From Anarhynchus alexandrinus (lineage: Eukaryota; Chordata; Aves; Charadriiformes; Charadriidae): a DNA stretch of 64,000 bases. The stretch is from the NCBI GenBank assembly GCA_008711295.1, contig VUYV01000147.1, forward strand, positions 1,802,577 through 1,866,576, given 5' to 3'. Each line of letters starts with the position of its first letter. Position 1 is the first letter of the stretch. The notes under the pieces are model-generated. The model saw only the letters and a program-made list of their open reading frames with translations, made no database searches and was not told where the DNA came from. Both the position numbers and the translations under genes were made by a program. Shown piece after piece: positions 1 through 14,739 of this stretch.

Positions 1-3000
1 GAGGACTAAACCACTGGCACGGTACAGGTCAGGCCCTTGACTGGCAGAGCTGTCACCATACCTCTGAGGCTTAGTAGCCAAGGATCTGCTCCACTGGACC
101 AAAATTCACTGTTGTAATTAAGTATGTAAGTCCCATTCATGATGTCAGTCAACTTGGACAGAAGTAATTGGAACCCTAAAAAGGGTTTAGGAATTAGGAT
201 TTAGGAATTCAGATGACATTTGAAACTGAGAATTCATATTCTCTGAGCTGAAAGGTTAACACTGTGCAATACAGGCGATGTGTTGGGAATGATTGGAAAA
301 AGAACATCTGATTCACAGTTATGAAACAAGTAATTTAATCAATGCTATTCATAGTGTAATTCAGTAATGTTTTATTATTCTTTCTTCTTCTTCATCTGGC
401 TTTGTGTTGATTTTTCTCAAATGCAAATTCATATATAAAGCAAGTGGCTGACATTTTCAGAAAACAATCCTAGTTGTGTCCTCTAGAACAATATTCCTTC
501 CCCCTTTTTGACTGCTCTATTTTCTGCAAATGAAAAAATAAGATATATATAAAAATGTATATTTATATAAATATAGACATTTTCAGTGTTATCAAGAATC
601 AGACCCAAGCTGCTAACTTTAGGTACTCTTTTAATTTGGAGTAGAACAAACGTCAATACAAGTTTCATTGAAGATACTTCATTTGCTCAAATCAACATTG
701 GATCAGTTCTGTAGTCAACAATTACATGTCTGTAGAGTGCTATTGAATAAATGAGTGAGAAGATGTTAAAGAAAGGTAAAATTTTTCTGTCGCCTTCCTA
801 CTAGAATTTGATCACTAGATCCCGCTTCCTATACTGCTACATCCAAACCCTTCTTTCACACTCAAGCCCTGCCTCTTAATTTTCCCAGAACGACTGCTTC
901 TTGTCCACATTCTGATACCTGATGATTAATCCACAGGCTATGTAGTAGAGCTGGGCCAGCGGAGACATCTACTCTCCACAGTTTCCAGTCCAACCTCCTG
1001 AATACATCCAGGTTTCTGAAATGCCAGGGTCCATAAAGGAGCACTCTGGAAGACAGAGCAGATTGGAGACACCTGTGCTCATTTTCTTATTATTCATTCT
1101 TGGTCACTGTTAATGACTATGTAATAGATTAATCAATCTTACTGTAAGTTGTCTTACCCATTTTCCGACTTCTCTGGGTCTCTGTTGTTTATACGTTCTT
1201 TTCTTCTTTGTCTGTTTTGCCCTTTCTTTCCCCTCTTTCATTTTTTCTTTTTCACTCTCTCAACTAACTTCAGACTATGCCCTTTTCCCTCAATCTCTTA
1301 CCACAGCTCCCCCATATCCTTTCTCTCTCTTCCCATCCATATACCTATATCCTTAATATCCAGTGGCCATCTCACCCTCTTCTCATGGACTCATGACCGT
1401 TACGCTGTTGTGCTATAATGGTAGCAAATTACCCTAAGGAGTTGCATTGCCTCCTCACAGACAAATGAAGGATTGTGGCTCCCAAGCTTTCAGTAAATGT
1501 TTCACACACCGCATTCATCCCTACAATCCTCAGCTGTGTACTGGCAAAGTTGTTCACTTAAAACTGTCCTGAATGCAGTTTTCAAAAAACTGGAAAGCAG
1601 TAGTATGATTTCGCATTTTGTACATACATCTAGATATGCGTCTGAAACAGAAACATAACCTTACATCTTTCCTCAGTGCAAAATAGCATTTTATGTTGCA
1701 GTTGTAAGCTCTACAAATACCTTGGCTTTGCTACAAATACACTCCTACCAGATATGTACCTAACCTCTAAACTAACAGCTTATTAGGCACCCTACATACT
1801 TTAGCCTGAGACCCTACAGTTCCTGTTGAGGTTGTCTTCAAATGCACAGGGAGCCTCACGGTGCCTTTCTGAATGGGGCATTGCCTGTCGTTAAATCCTT
1901 TATTGTTATCTGGGCTGTGGAATGAGGTCTGAAGGGGCAGCAGCTTAACTCGAAAGAGCTGTCCTGTGGTCAGCTTCTGCTCCAGCAAGTATTCTCTTAT
2001 TAGGAAAAAAATGAACTGTTTTCCTGGCGGTATGTGGTTGTCTGTTGTCTTCAGGCCCTAGACCTTACTCCTCTCCTGCCAAAAGGAGGTTAAGAGCTAA
2101 TTTTAATTGGTGGGGAGGAGGGGTCAAAAGTATCAGACACTTTCCAAAAATCGCTCTCAAGGAGAGGGTTTCTTAGATAAACAAAGCCAATATTGGGCTG
2201 TGATAATAGTAAACTCCTCTCCCACTTAACGTTGTGAGAATTGAAGAAACTTTCATGAGATACTGCTCAATCTCAGTGTGCAGGCAAGAGCATGAAACCT
2301 TTTAGTTGTGTGCATGCTGGGGGTATAATAATGGACTGTCTTGCTGAACAAGAAGAGGATGCTGATGAATACCAGGTGAATGCGTGCTAGTGGGAACGGG
2401 GAAGTGGGATATCACATGGAGGCAACCAGCATTTTAAAACAGAAAATTGTGATACCTACTGTGGGGAAATTCTCCTTTGTAATTCCCAAAACAGACCTGA
2501 TGTTGATATATTCTGGCATAACTAATTTACACAGCATGAATACTCACCTGGATTTTTCCAGTTCCCTACCTCAACCTCATCCAGACCTCCAATAGCACTC
2601 TAGACTCACTCTTGAGTAGACCAAGGAAAAAAACAGAAGGGTGGATAAGCAGGAAAAGCTTCTTTTTACAGACAGCAAAATCAAAAAACAGAAGTCAGGG
2701 GAGATGTGAAGGTTGCCCAAGACCAGAAATAAATCCCAGGTTTCAGTGCTCCCACTCTGTACCTTGAACAAAATTTCACCTTTCCAGAACTCGTGTTGAG
2801 TAAGGGAAAAGGATAGTGGCAGGAAGGGCATTGCATTTCCTCAGGCCTATTCAAAAACCATTTTGCTGTCATCGTAGTAATGACACATACATGAGAGATT
2901 TGTTGGAAAAAAAGTCGAACAGAGCTTTAAGATGGAGGGGTGTTAGTTTGGCAAATTTTGCCACAAAGAGTTGTGGGAATTATTTTTTCTGCCTTTAACT

Positions 3001-5450
3001 AAGGAAATGAAATGCAAACAAGTCTCCTTTATAACTCATTTGAGATTTTTAAGCACTGAGAACTCAAGAATTTCATTACTAACATTCCCACGGCAACTGT
3101 AACTTGTCCATACTGCACATGTATATGGCACCATAAAAACTAACACTCCAGACAGTAATAGAAAATTTCTGAACAATACTTTCGTACCGTGGCGGCTATT
3201 GCAGAAATTAAAATGCTGATTTCCATCATACACATTGTATCAAAATGTCAGCCAGAAGGCTGAAGTAACATTGGATAGATTTCATTTAACTGTTAAGGCA
3301 CTCTCTCAACTTCCTGGGAGAAGGTCCCTTAACCTCTGCATCATCCTTGAACCCTCTCCACCTTCACCCATGAGCCCTCTCCACCTTCACCCACCTTCAC
3401 ACTGTCCTTGGCTATGTCCACTACTATAAGTCATGAGATGAGAGCAGCTGCAGATTTGTTGCATGCATGGGAGGATGAAAAAGGCTGGTAGCACACCCGC
3501 TGGGATTCATCATTGACCCCGTTTCACAGAACACAAGAACAGGCTAAACCAGGGGTGGCATCAGTCATGTTGGCCAACTCTTCAGTCCTGCCTGAAGATT
3601 TGAGGTGTTTGATCATTCTGCTACTTGAAAAGCGAAGCTTCCCCCCAGGCTATGGGGTGAACTCCTCTCTGTTATGCACACATCCAGCATTCAGGGCAGT
3701 TAATCACAAGGGAAACAGAACTTTGATGGTTTTTTCACATGGTCTCAAGGTTACGTTTGGCCATGAGGCAGGAAGTCTTGCTCTGCGCATCTGCATTAAA
3801 AAAATACTAATAAACCTTCTGTGAAATGTACAGTGTATAATGAGCAAGTCGTTGTGATACCATCTTTCACCTCTACAATAGCAGCTGAGCTTGTGGAAGC
3901 CAAGCTGAGTCAGGAAAAAGTTGGCTTTATCTTTATGTCTGTCCAAGAAGCACCATCTGGCATCCACAGCTGGAGAACCGCTGCAAAGCTTGTCTTGGTA
4001 TCACCATCTGCCATGTGGAGGCAGAACAAGCATGTAAGGCACTCAGGTGACCACCTTGCATGAGTCAAGCAGCGGTACTTGTAGGAATGAAGAGTGTGAA
4101 CAGCATATAGGTCCCAACCAGCCACAGAGGAAGGCTTGGTGCTGGAGCACACAACTAGCAGCTGTCAGGAAGCTTGCTTTTCCTGCACCCGTGTTCCCAC
4201 TTTTTTTGTGCATCCTTTCTGAAGCATCTCTGTTGCCTTTTGTTCTTCCACTCCCTCCAGCACTGCCCCCAGGATGAGTTTTGCTGAGCATCTGGCTCAC
4301 TTCTCTCCTCCAAAAACAGTTCCCACCAGCAAAAACGGACAGACAGACCATTGGCAATGGGGACCCCATGCAAAGTAAACCGAAGAGGTCTCTCCTATTT
4401 ACAGTGCGCCTCCTCATCCTGGCCTACTGCCGCGGAAGGGAGCTGTGGATGGGGAGGATATCGATGCACGGGCTGAGCAGGTCGTGGGGACGAGGAACCT
4501 GGTAGTTTGAAGGGAAGCTGTGGATGTTGGCCAGGGAGCAAGTGGAAAGATGAAAATATGGGAGATTCCTGCTTCAACTGCATTTTTGGCAGTTGTGCGA
4601 CTGTCGTTGGCTCGGAGCACGGTACATGACTGGCACAAATAGCTGTTTGGAGGAACAAGGGAAAGTGAACACTGTATATTTCACATACAATTTGACCCAC
4701 CATAATCAAATTTGTTAATAATAACCAGCAAATAGCTGAGCGGTAATGAAATGATACAGAATATGTTCTGTGGAAATTTCTAGACAGCACCAAAACTCTC
4801 ATGCTGAGTTCTGTAAAACACCGCCCTTTTAAGGAGGAAAGAAGCCATTTGAAAAGCAGCCTTCCCATCCTCCCATCGGTCAGATGCAGCAGATGGATTC
4901 AGTTATGGAACAATCAGTAGAATGAAGAAGAATTAAAAGTAATCAGGTAGCTGAGCACTAATACATCCAAGCAATAGAGTCAGGGCAGCAAAGGAGGACA
5001 TATTGCCAGTGATTGGAGCTCAACAGGGAAAATGTCTGAGGGAGAGGGAGAAGAAGGAGAGGAATTTGTGGGAGAGAAACAGCAAACCAGAGCTAGAGAC
5101 AGACTCCCAGTCCTGGAGTTTCCCCAAGCAGCTCTGTTCAATGGCACCGCGCAGGCACAGTATAGCTGCTCATACTGGGGAGCAAGCTTAGCTGGCCTTG
5201 GCCATGAAACATGGTTAGGCAGATTCTCCCAGCAAACTCTGCCTTGTGTGGTGCTGAGCAGCTGGAAAACTTTGGGTCTGAAGGTACATCTACACACAGA
5301 GACCTAACAGGAATACAGAAAAAAGTTCAAGAAAGACAAGTCCACTGAGGCCAAATCAAGATTGTAAGCAGCGAGCAGGGAAGACAAGTAGCATGCTAGT
5401 CTGATTTTTGAATCAGATAAAGTCAAGCTCCATGAACTGGCACTCAGTGA
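1..5450. other. Noncoding stretch, no gene supported
   Basis: I see no exon with convincing splice borders, no RNA gene and no clear transposon here. A pyrimidine-rich run lies at about 1,180-1,350 and a short 22-bp tandem duplication at 3,351-3,394. The longest open frames (minus strand, about 4,395-4,868 and 4,043-4,417) overlap each other in different frames, lack splice borders and resemble no family I know, so I treat them as chance. Confidence 0.6.
3351..3394. repeat. 22-bp tandem duplication
   Basis: Two adjacent copies of a C/T-rich unit, each containing CCCTCTCCACCTTCACCCA. They differ at the second base and at the end of the unit. A further partial CCTTCAC follows. It is a small local duplication with no coding consequence visible. 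Confidence 0.75.
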
Positions 5451-5453
5451 TTC

Positions 5454-5491
5454 TTATATATATAAATATATATGTGTGTGTGTATATATAT
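5454..5491. repeat. Compound (TA)n(TG)n microsatellite
   Basis: Alternating TA with a few interruptions passes into TGTGTGTGTG and back into TATATATA. This is an ordinary compound dinucleotide repeat, likely to be length-polymorphic. Confidence 0.85.
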
Positions 5492-5530
5492 GGTACTCCA
5501 TGACCCACATGATGGAGAAGGTCAGAACAA

Positions 5531-5595
5531 ATTATCATGATGGTCTCTGCTGGCCTTACACTTCACGAATCTCTGAATTTATGAATTTATATCTG
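5531..5595 (+). mobile_element. Ancient CR1-like LINE 3' end fragment
   Basis: The segment carries TGGTCTCTGCTGGCCTTACA followed by CACGAATCTCTGAATTTATG. This resembles the 3' end of old sauropsid CR1 elements, whose usual form ends in GGTCCCTTCTGGCCTTAAA and a short ATCTATGA-type tail. Several mismatches to that form suggest an old insertion. The family call rests on remembered consensus features, not on an alignment. Confidence 0.5.
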
Positions 5596-6164
5596 AAAGT
5601 ACAGCCCTCTGTCATGCCCAGCAAGGTACGCTGTGGCTCCAGCAGCACTTCAATGGTGAGCCAAGTGGGACAGTAAAGTCACAAACAACCAGGCAGCGCG
5701 ACCAAAAAGTGCAATCACTTTTTATGCTACTATTTAGGAAAAATCTTAAAGATTTCCAAGTCTTTTTTTCTGTATGTGAAAAACAAAAATAGCTGCAAGA
5801 TCCAGGTCTCAGCATGGGGATGAGTATCCAGGCCAGCCTGGGAAGGTTCTGCTCTGCAGCTGGTCATTTTGCACTGCTTATCTCACAGCCGCCACGCAGT
5901 GTTGTCAGCACAGCGCTGCTTCTTGACTAGCGCACTCCATGAATCTTATCTACTGTCAGTGCATCATGCAGAGAGGATTTTGTTTATATACACACATGCA
6001 CGTGTGACACAGAGCCCCCTGGAGCTGCGTGCGTTATAACCTGTGCTTTGACCTTTTCCCTTCGCTGGCTTTGATCAGACTGCGAGATTTTTGCTGAAGA
6101 CTTGCTATACATGCAAAGTAGATTTTGGGCACCATAGTAAGGATAAAGAAGCCAGATGCTAGCT

Positions 6165-6196
6165 GAAAAAACAAACAAACAAACAAACAAACAAAA
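6165..6196. repeat. (CAAA)n simple repeat
   Basis: A run of A is followed by about six CAAA units and AACCC. It is a simple A-rich repeat. It could be the remnant of a retroposon tail, but no body of an element is visible beside it. Confidence 0.85.
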
Positions 6197-6440
6197 CCCA
6201 AACCGCTTCTAAAACTGGAATTTTGCTGTCACATGATTCTATTCTGGCTTCTGTTTGCAGCATTTAATGATAACCACACTGGTGGCTGAACTTGAAGAGC
6301 CAGGCTGCAAATCCCCCTCTTTAACATTGCTGTGTTCCTCCAGGTCATCCCATAACCCTCTTTTCTCTCCTCCGTATTTTCCCACATGGATCATTGCATT
6401 TGCAATCATAATATTTAAAATTGTAAACGCTGAATTATTT

Positions 6441-6460
6441 GCCTGCCTGCCTGCCTGCCT
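6441..6460. repeat. (GCCT)5 tetranucleotide repeat
   Basis: Five perfect GCCT units. This is a short tetranucleotide microsatellite inside otherwise unique sequence. Confidence 0.85.
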
Positions 6461-9400
6461 TGGAAACACCACAGCCACTCCACCCGTGTGCACGTTCATC
6501 TGCCGTCTTTCCATTCCACCGGAGCCACTTGTGAAGCTGCGTGCCCGTTGTCCTCAAGGCTGGATGGGGGAGTCCCATAAAATGTGCCCTGCCCATGGGA
6601 AGGGTGCTCTTCCCACAGATCAGCGGGCGCACGCGTGAGCAGGACCCCAGAGATGCCCTAGTCCCAGGAGGGGTTTTGGTCAGGGCTGGTGCCTGCTCAG
6701 CCATGGGATACAAACCATAGCTAATTAGGCTCATTCATTCCAGCCCGTGGGGAGCCACTTGTTTTTGAAGGGAACTACGCAGATCTTGGTCCTGCACAGA
6801 GCAGCTGGGGCCCCAGCCGGGGTCATTCAGGGTGTCAGTAGGGACACGGTGGCAGTTCACAAACATGTCCCAGAATGACCCAAATGGAGAAGAGGGCTGT
6901 GGGAAAGCCCGTCCCCCCCTCACCGGGCACCCCTGTCCCGCCAGAAAAAGCCCTGGCAAGACAGAGGAAGCTGAGATCCCTCCCTCTGATTTCATTCATC
7001 CTTATTATTGTTGTTGGCTTATACTTTTGTTGCATTTGAGAGTCCTGGTCAGAAATTAGTTAAGCTCATTACACAAGGTAGTGCAAAAACAAAAGTGAAA
7101 GTTCCTGCCCCATATACGCCTCTGTCACTTCTCTATGAGGTGTGTAGGTTTTCTGATGTGCTGTCTTCCTTCCCATTTTTAAATTTTTGTACAATAATAT
7201 GCTCAAAAGCCTCCAAAGCTCCACTTAAATATAAACAGCAAATTATATCTACCCAGACGCAACTGTCCTTATGTCTTCAAATAAATTTGCAGTTAGAAAC
7301 TGAACTTGGAGACATACAGTTACTTTTAAATTTTACATCACTCATCTGAAAAAGCAGTGACTGCCCAAATTTCTACAAATTACTTGTCTTGACATTAATT
7401 CTCAAGTTATCATACACTGAAAATGAAGAATGGAGGAGAAAAAGCGCAAGGGAAAACCTGACTGACACCTCGCGATGTGCTCTGGAGTGATCACTCCGTC
7501 AGCCAAAAGGACTGGCTTCCAGTTAAGGACTGTGACCTGTAAGGGGTTATATCACTGACGGGGATATTCCTCCAGGCTAAAATATTGGCATAAGAAGTCT
7601 TAGAGCTCACATTCAAAAACAATAGCTCTGAGAAGGGCAGGTACCAGAGACTGTGGTTTTTTAAATCTCTGTTATATTCCTAACACTTGCGCAATGACCG
7701 TGACCTGAAAGGGGTGGATTTTCTGTCTTTCTCAGGCCTGATTGATTTAGATCAGAATAGTTATTTGGTTTTCAAGAAAGAGTTATTGTTCCCATGTGCA
7801 GCGATTTTTATATGGCCAACAAAGCTTTGTGATGTTTCTAGCATATGGCATGAGTGCATTTACTTGACAGCTCACTTTATATTTAGTCCAGAAGCTTGGG
7901 TTAGAAGTGGGAAAACACAAGCAGTGATTAGAAACTCCTTAGCTCTCACCTGGCTCTTCTCACGGACTCCCTGTGTGGCTTGGGACGCTGGGCTAGAGCA
8001 ATTTTTAAAAACAGCCTCCAAGCAGGACTGCTTGGTTTCTGGCTGGTGCAAGACACTGCAGGCCTTCTCCTCACATTGCTGTAAAAAATAAATCTTTTTT
8101 TTTCCTCCTGAAGTGTTCACCTAACAACTTAACCACCTAAAGTTTAAACACCTATATGAGTTTCCCTATTTCTAAACGTGGGACATTAATATTAATCTGC
8201 TTCATCAAAACGGACTAAAAATCAGTTATTTAAAATCTATGCAGAACTTTGATGTTCATTTTGATTCAGTTCATGTTCAGTTATTCAGTTATCTTATTTC
8301 AATACAGAATTAAAGTCAGGTTGAATCAGGATGTACATGCGCTATATAGCATAAGGAGACCTTCCTTTACGGGCCATCCAGAATGGTCTGATTTCAGCCC
8401 AGTTCTCATGGCAATTGATTGAAGCGTTTACTGCAAGACCGACAAGTCCCAGCTGGAAGACTCCTTCTGCAAATGTGCAGGTTGACTGTTGCCACTTGCA
8501 CCGAGTGGCCTTCATACAGGATTTCTGGACAGCTGGCAGACCAGGAGCTTGATACCCTGCCAATCAAAGTGACAAGGCAGTAGGGAATTGCTAAAATCTC
8601 TGATCTACCACCAAAGCTTATAGAGCAAGCAGAGGTAGAATAACCCCCGATTGTATCTGCAAAAGGAAATTATTCCAGCATAAGCTGTGTCTGAATAAAG
8701 CCACATTCTGGTGATTGCTTCGGATGACTTTACTCACATGAATCACGGGCATTCATTTTTTTCCAACCATTATTGCTCTGCTGTGTCTGGAGAAAATGGC
8801 AGCGTTATGAAAGAGCTGCCCAGCAAAGCGTGAAGTGTCCAGAATGAGAGCATTTCAGAAAAATGTGTCATAAAAACAGTCTGCAACTCACAGGTGACCA
8901 GCCACATGGAAACATCGGCTGCTCTCAAGTATCTCAGGCAATCCCCAAGGCTTTCTGCTCTGGGTCCTCACCTGTCAGTGCTTGGGTGAAGAATATTTTG
9001 CTGTGTTTCCAGCATTGTCATCCTGTACCCCAAATGGGAGGCGTAGGGGGAGGTCCCTGGGGCTGAGGTCTCATCACAAGTCATCGTGCTGTGCTCTGCT
9101 CCTTGACTTGGATTTTTGGTGGGCCTGTAATGAATGAAAGTCATTCCCCTCATCGTGGCATCACACAAATTACACACTTTCCACAGAGAAGACATCAAAG
9201 AAAATTTAAGTAGTAAAGCTCTATATGAGAATGATCAATTGTATAATGTGGCATAAGGACCAATGCCAGACCGGTCATCTGATGACAAGCAGCTCCTTTA
9301 GCAAGTATTGTCCTTTTGCAGGCTGCCTACTGTTGTATTCCTAAAATTGCTAGGATTTCCTTAGAGCAATCAGACAAGGGTTCTTCACAAGCAATTGCCA

Positions 9401-12400
9401 GTTTCTGAGTAAAATTTTCAAAAGTGCCTTTGTTAGGAAGCCCTGTTGGCTTTGAGTGGTACTTAGAGATCAAACACATGGTCAGGTTACTCAGACTTGT
9501 CCAGCCAGGAGTTACCAGAGGTTGCGCGTAAGCTGAACGGCAGTAAATGTCTGTGTGCATACAAACGCAATGTAATTTGACCTAATTTAAACCTCTCATG
9601 TTATGAGGTAAGTTCAGAGCTGCCACAGACTGAAAGCAGACACACGGAGAGGTATTGCTGCTTAGCGGACACGTGGTAACCTGCTATGCTGCAGGAGTTG
9701 GGTGGTTGATCTGGGCTCTTAGGTTCTCAAATCCCTTTTGAAAATGGAACTTAGGCACTTCAAAAAATTACACAAATCTCACTTGTATGAGAACCTAGAC
9801 TCAGCATGTGAGTGCCACAGCACTTTGGAGGCACTACCAATGGATGGCTGCTACCAATTACAATAGCACTTGAAGGGAAAAGAAAAGAAGCTTTCAAAAA
9901 TAAAAAGTAACTGACAAAGTTTCTCCTTCCCCCAGCTGAAGCGACCTTGCAACTTGCAATGATTTCTGACTCCCATGCAGAGCACATTTCCCTCAAATAG
10001 TCACAGTGAAGAGATAACTTGGTAGTGGAAAACTGACTTACCAAGTACTTAGCTGTATTTTCAGAGAGGTTTCTAATGAACTTATCATGTAATTTCCATA
10101 ACAAAGTGTGTAATTATTCCTCTTTTTTATTGTGGAGATTTAATATTGGGTAGTAGCCTCAGGTCTATTGCTAAACCACATGCTACAATAAAGCTGTTGT
10201 TTTGTTTGATTTTAATTCTTAAACCTAACAAAAGGACACCCTGGCAGAGCTTGTTTAAAGTGGAAAATTGGCTACATCCTTGAAGCTCAAAGAAAATATA
10301 ATTTATTATACAGTTTTCTCAATGTCTTCATAAGCATTGTCCATTTTCTGGAAAACCACGTCAATAAACCAGCCACTAATTGTTCTTTGAAGGTCAAGCT
10401 AAAGGTTTTGTTTTTCCTGCAGTTGACTTCTGTAGGTGAAGAAACATTTGGCTTCATGGCTAGACATTCTTGAATTAATTTTCCACCAGTTCTTATGCTA
10501 CTGAATGTCAAATATTTCTGCCCTTGAATCTGTCACATCATTCTGAGGAGCTAAATCTAATTGCCACCTCTTTGAAATATTTCTTTGAGCATTTCTGTGG
10601 CTTTTTAATTTTTGTCTGTATTCTTTCCTTTTCTGCCTTCGGCCATTTTTTTAAATTTTTGTTTGTTTTGGGTCCAAAGACCCTTCTGAATCTAAGTGCC
10701 TTAGGAGCCAGGCTAAAAACAAAAATTGCAAGTGAAGCTTCACCCGCTGTGTGCTGACTTCCTCAAATACTTTAGAAAAGGGTCTCACCTGCCCCATTGG
10801 TCTGAGAGGGGGAGTGTGGGTGGCTGGGTGGGAGGCAGCCACGAGAGTCTGATTCACAGATGCAATATCCTGCATGGGCATAGATGTGGTGGACAACTGG
10901 AGGGAGACAAGTATTGACTGGGGCTGACGAGAAGGATACAAAGGAGACAGCAACCCTGGAAAGCTGGCTGACTGAGGGTTTCCAGGCTCAACTGTAGGCC
11001 CTGGGAGTGCTGTGGGAAGGGCTGTCCAAGGAAGGCAAGAGGCCATGATAAGAGTCTAGCCAACGAGGTGACCTGGGGTCTGGATGCCTTCAAAAGGAGC
11101 AAAGATAATTACAAGGATGGAACTCTTCCCTGATTTCATCTCATACAAGGAGCTGCTGGAGGGAACTGCTGAACATAGGACAGTATAGCAGTTTCTTTCC
11201 CATTGCGTGGATTGAGTTACTATATGCCACTTGGTACTAGTCCCAGGGGACTGGCTGCACCAATGTGCATGAAACTCTGGCTATGTAGCCCATTTCTTTC
11301 CTCTCTGTGGTGAGTCACGGTGGAAGGCTGCCACATCGCCCCCGGCACAGTGCGCATTGCAGCATCCTTTCTGCTATGGCCACCGAGGCTCACCTCACCT
11401 ACTGTTAGATGCCAATAGACATCTACACCTGGACTAATTGTCTAAACTCACTCTGTAGTTAATGGGGAGAAACAAACACATCTAAAATGCAATTCACCTC
11501 TTCCTAAGGCAGACATATTAAAGGGAGCAAATTAATTGCTCTCCCAACATACCTATTTCTTTTCTTTGACTATAAAGGAAGTAGACTCTGTAATCCTCTA
11601 AAGTTAGTTTAGATGAATGTGCTCTGCATATCTGTAAGAACTAATTCTATTTTTACAATGTTGACGTGGGCAACATTTGTTGGATTTTTGCTTCTTTCTA
11701 CTATTTGTTCTTTTCCAGACCTCTAACTCTTTTTCATTTTTTAATCTCTTTGCCTTTATTATATGCATAATGCACAATGTCTGTTGCTTCTGGGTTGCCT
11801 TGTTTACTAGATACCAACAACACGATTAGGTGCCAGTTCCATCACAAAATGGAATTCAGTGACTAAATTCAGTGACTGAGCAAAAGTAGGTCTTCCAGTG
11901 TAGATGTTGACATTTGGCCCAATGAATCCCACCCTAGGTGAGACTTCTTAGGTGCAGAGCCTGGCAGTTGCACAATGTTTTAGAAGCAGAGAGTAATTCT
12001 ACATCTTTTCCTGAAGAACTAGTCCTCCAGCTGAGAGAGGCAATCAAAATAGCAAGGACCACGCAGCAGATTGGGAACAGATGATTTCAGAACAGAACTG
12101 AATTTGGACAGGAGTGTTTGGATGCGTTGGATGGAAAAGAAAATCTGGGTCCATTCTTCTAAGGAAGGAAATGAAATTGTTGCACATAGACAGGAGAAAA
12201 TACTAAAATGAGAGAAAGAAAGAGAATTAAGAATATTAGAAATGAGTGAGGACAGTTTGGGGAGGGTGTCTACAAACCTCTCTCATCTCCTGCTGTGCCA
12301 CAATCAGACACAATTTTAGAAATGCCTGGTGGTGCCTGCTTTCCTCGTGCCATCTCTGCCCACAGGCATGTGTAGGTGTCAGAGTGTTGCCCCTGCCCAT

Positions 12401-13039
12401 GTCCTCAAGGCGAGAGCCTGGCCTCCAACAGCAGCCAAGGTGAAGGGGTGGGAGGGGAGGACTGCACGGAGACATGTCAAGAAACTGTTCGGCTCTGTTC
12501 AGATGGGAGGGGTTTGTACCCTACTGAGATCTAGAAAAACAAGTGGAAATAGTAGCCATAAGTTTTTAATAAATAAAATAAATATTTAAAAATAAAACAG
12601 TTCTGCAGTTCTAAGGAGAAAATAATTTTTGATTAAAGGACAAAACATGTATGGGGCAACTTTTTCATTTCCTGTTCATGATGAAGGTATTACTGACATT
12701 ATTTAAGCTGTGTTGAAGACATATAACGAGAGTCTAAGCAGATATAAATGTTCTTTTGGAATGTTATTTATAGTTCCTTGGTACCCAATGCCAAACGTTA
12801 ATAAGGTTTATGAGAAACCAGTGGAGACTGTAAATTGTTAGACTTCTAATTTAAATCATGTTGCTGACTCCATTTGTTTCCTACACATTGATCTGACATT
12901 CAGAGATAAATCTGATAAAATTCTCCGAGTTGGAGAGAAATTTGTTTTCTGCCAGTGCAAATCTAACTATTAGAAAGACAAGGAGTGAAGTTATTGGGAA
13001 CAAAGCCACAGGCAGTAATATACCACACTTGAATACTTC

Positions 13040-13340
13040 TTTTTTATTTATTTAAATGTTACAGTATTTGATAAATTGCTTATGCAGCCATTTAACTGAC
13101 TCTTCTGGAAAGTGTTTATTTGCAGTCACCTCAATGTCAGCAGTGAAATGAGCTGGGACTGAAATTTCATTAAGAAAGTCATATTTCATTATTATGGCCC
13201 CAGCGATCATCACTCTGTATACATTAAGTACAAAACCTATAGAATGTTTAAATAATAATACAGCTATGGCAAAAAATGGGCACGAGCCAGACAGGATATT
13301 CACTGTTAACGCACTGGCCATACCAACAGCTCGGGATCTT
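13040..13340. other. Region open on both strands, possible conserved block
   Basis: Both strands are free of stops over a long span: minus 13,052-13,321 and plus 13,194-13,376. The sequence has AT-rich homeodomain-like cores (TTAAGTA, TTTAAATAATAATA) mixed with ordinary unique sequence. I recognise no protein family on either strand and see no splice borders. A noncoding constrained element or chance are both more likely than an exon. Confidence 0.25.
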
Positions 13341-14739
13341 GTGGGACAAATAGCTGAAAGAGTATGTGAGTCTTAAACTTTGAATTTCCTTTGATTTGCC
13401 CATTTCAGACTGCAGCCTTAATTTCCTTCAGTGCAAAGAAAACCTCTAGGTACCTGCTCTGTGCCAAACTGAGCCCTCCTGAAGGAGAAGGCTGAAAAGG
13501 GAGGGAAAAGTTATGAGGATCTTCCTTAGGATGTCTCCTCCGAATGCTTCCCTCGGGACAGAAGGTGAAAGTGAGGTTACAGAGGTGGGTCAGTCCCTCG
13601 TCCCCTGGACGACCGCAGGGTCCAGGCCAGGGGCTGGTGCTCTCCTGCTTTTGAAATTCCCACCATGTTATTTACATTTTAGAGCAGCTAAATTCAGCCT
13701 TTTCCCAAGCTCCTCTGTAATGTCTGTCTACAAACCAGCTTGCCCCAGTTCAGCTAAATTGGCTTAAGCATTTCTTGCCCCTAACTACAAGTCTACATTG
13801 CAAGGCTTTGGTGTTCCTATGGAGGGACATGATCCAGAGCCTATGAAGCCAACAGAGAGAGGGACAGACAGACAGGCAGGCAAGGCTGCAGCAGCCATGC
13901 TGGCCCGAAGCAGGTGAGAGTCCACGGCACAAAGCTCAAGGCAGGGTAAGGCCCTGCTAGGAGGAATATTTTGCCCAGGTGTAATCTTGCACCTTAACTT
14001 TTCTTCCCATCACATATCCTGTCACCTAAGTGGTCTGGTGTATGCCAAATGTCACACACTGACTCAGAAGTAAGCTGCAATATTTGCATCTGACTGTGTT
14101 ATGAAGGTAACGATGGGTGCAGTAGTCTCATTTTGAGGAAACAATATTTGGAAATAACAGCCTGTTCAGAATCAGGCCATGGAACACTTTAATGGCTCCT
14201 TATGCCTTAGAGAGATTAATGATACTTGGAGTTTTATTCCTATTTTCTGTCAGTCAGAAAAGTCCTCAAGGAAAATACGCACACAGAAATGATCACAATT
14301 TAGATATAGTAAATAAAATAAATCATAGAAAGTAGGGTTATATTGGGGGTTTTGTTTGTGTCTTTGAATATACCAGGATGAACCAAATGCAAATCAGAAT
14401 ATCACAGGGAAATGGGACCAAAGGGGACCTTGAAAGACAAGCAGTTCTTACACAGCTTATCTACACCTTCCCTCCCAACGGCGTGATCCAAACCCTGCAG
14501 AAGTCGATGTGTGTCATAGGCTTCGGTTGCTTTAACTCAGCTCCTCAGTGTTTTACAGTCCCTTTGGAGCAAGAGAAATCTAGCTTTCCTCCTCCCATAC
14601 ACCAAATAAAGTTTCCAAAATGGCACCTCTGCCTTGCTGACTACACTCTTTTCTTTTTTAATTGTACATCTGTATCCTTGAGAAACCTCACTCCAAGCTC
14701 AGGATAAACTCATGTTTCCTCTGCTTGCCAGAAGAAAAT

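Noticed and set aside
4395..4868. 157-codon open frame, minus strand
   Set aside because: It overlaps another open frame in a different register, and the peptide matches no family I know. Codon use is not distinct from surroundings.
7687..8091. 134-codon open frame, plus strand
   Set aside because: No recognisable domain and no splice borders. Its length is expected by chance in 64 kb of six-frame translation.
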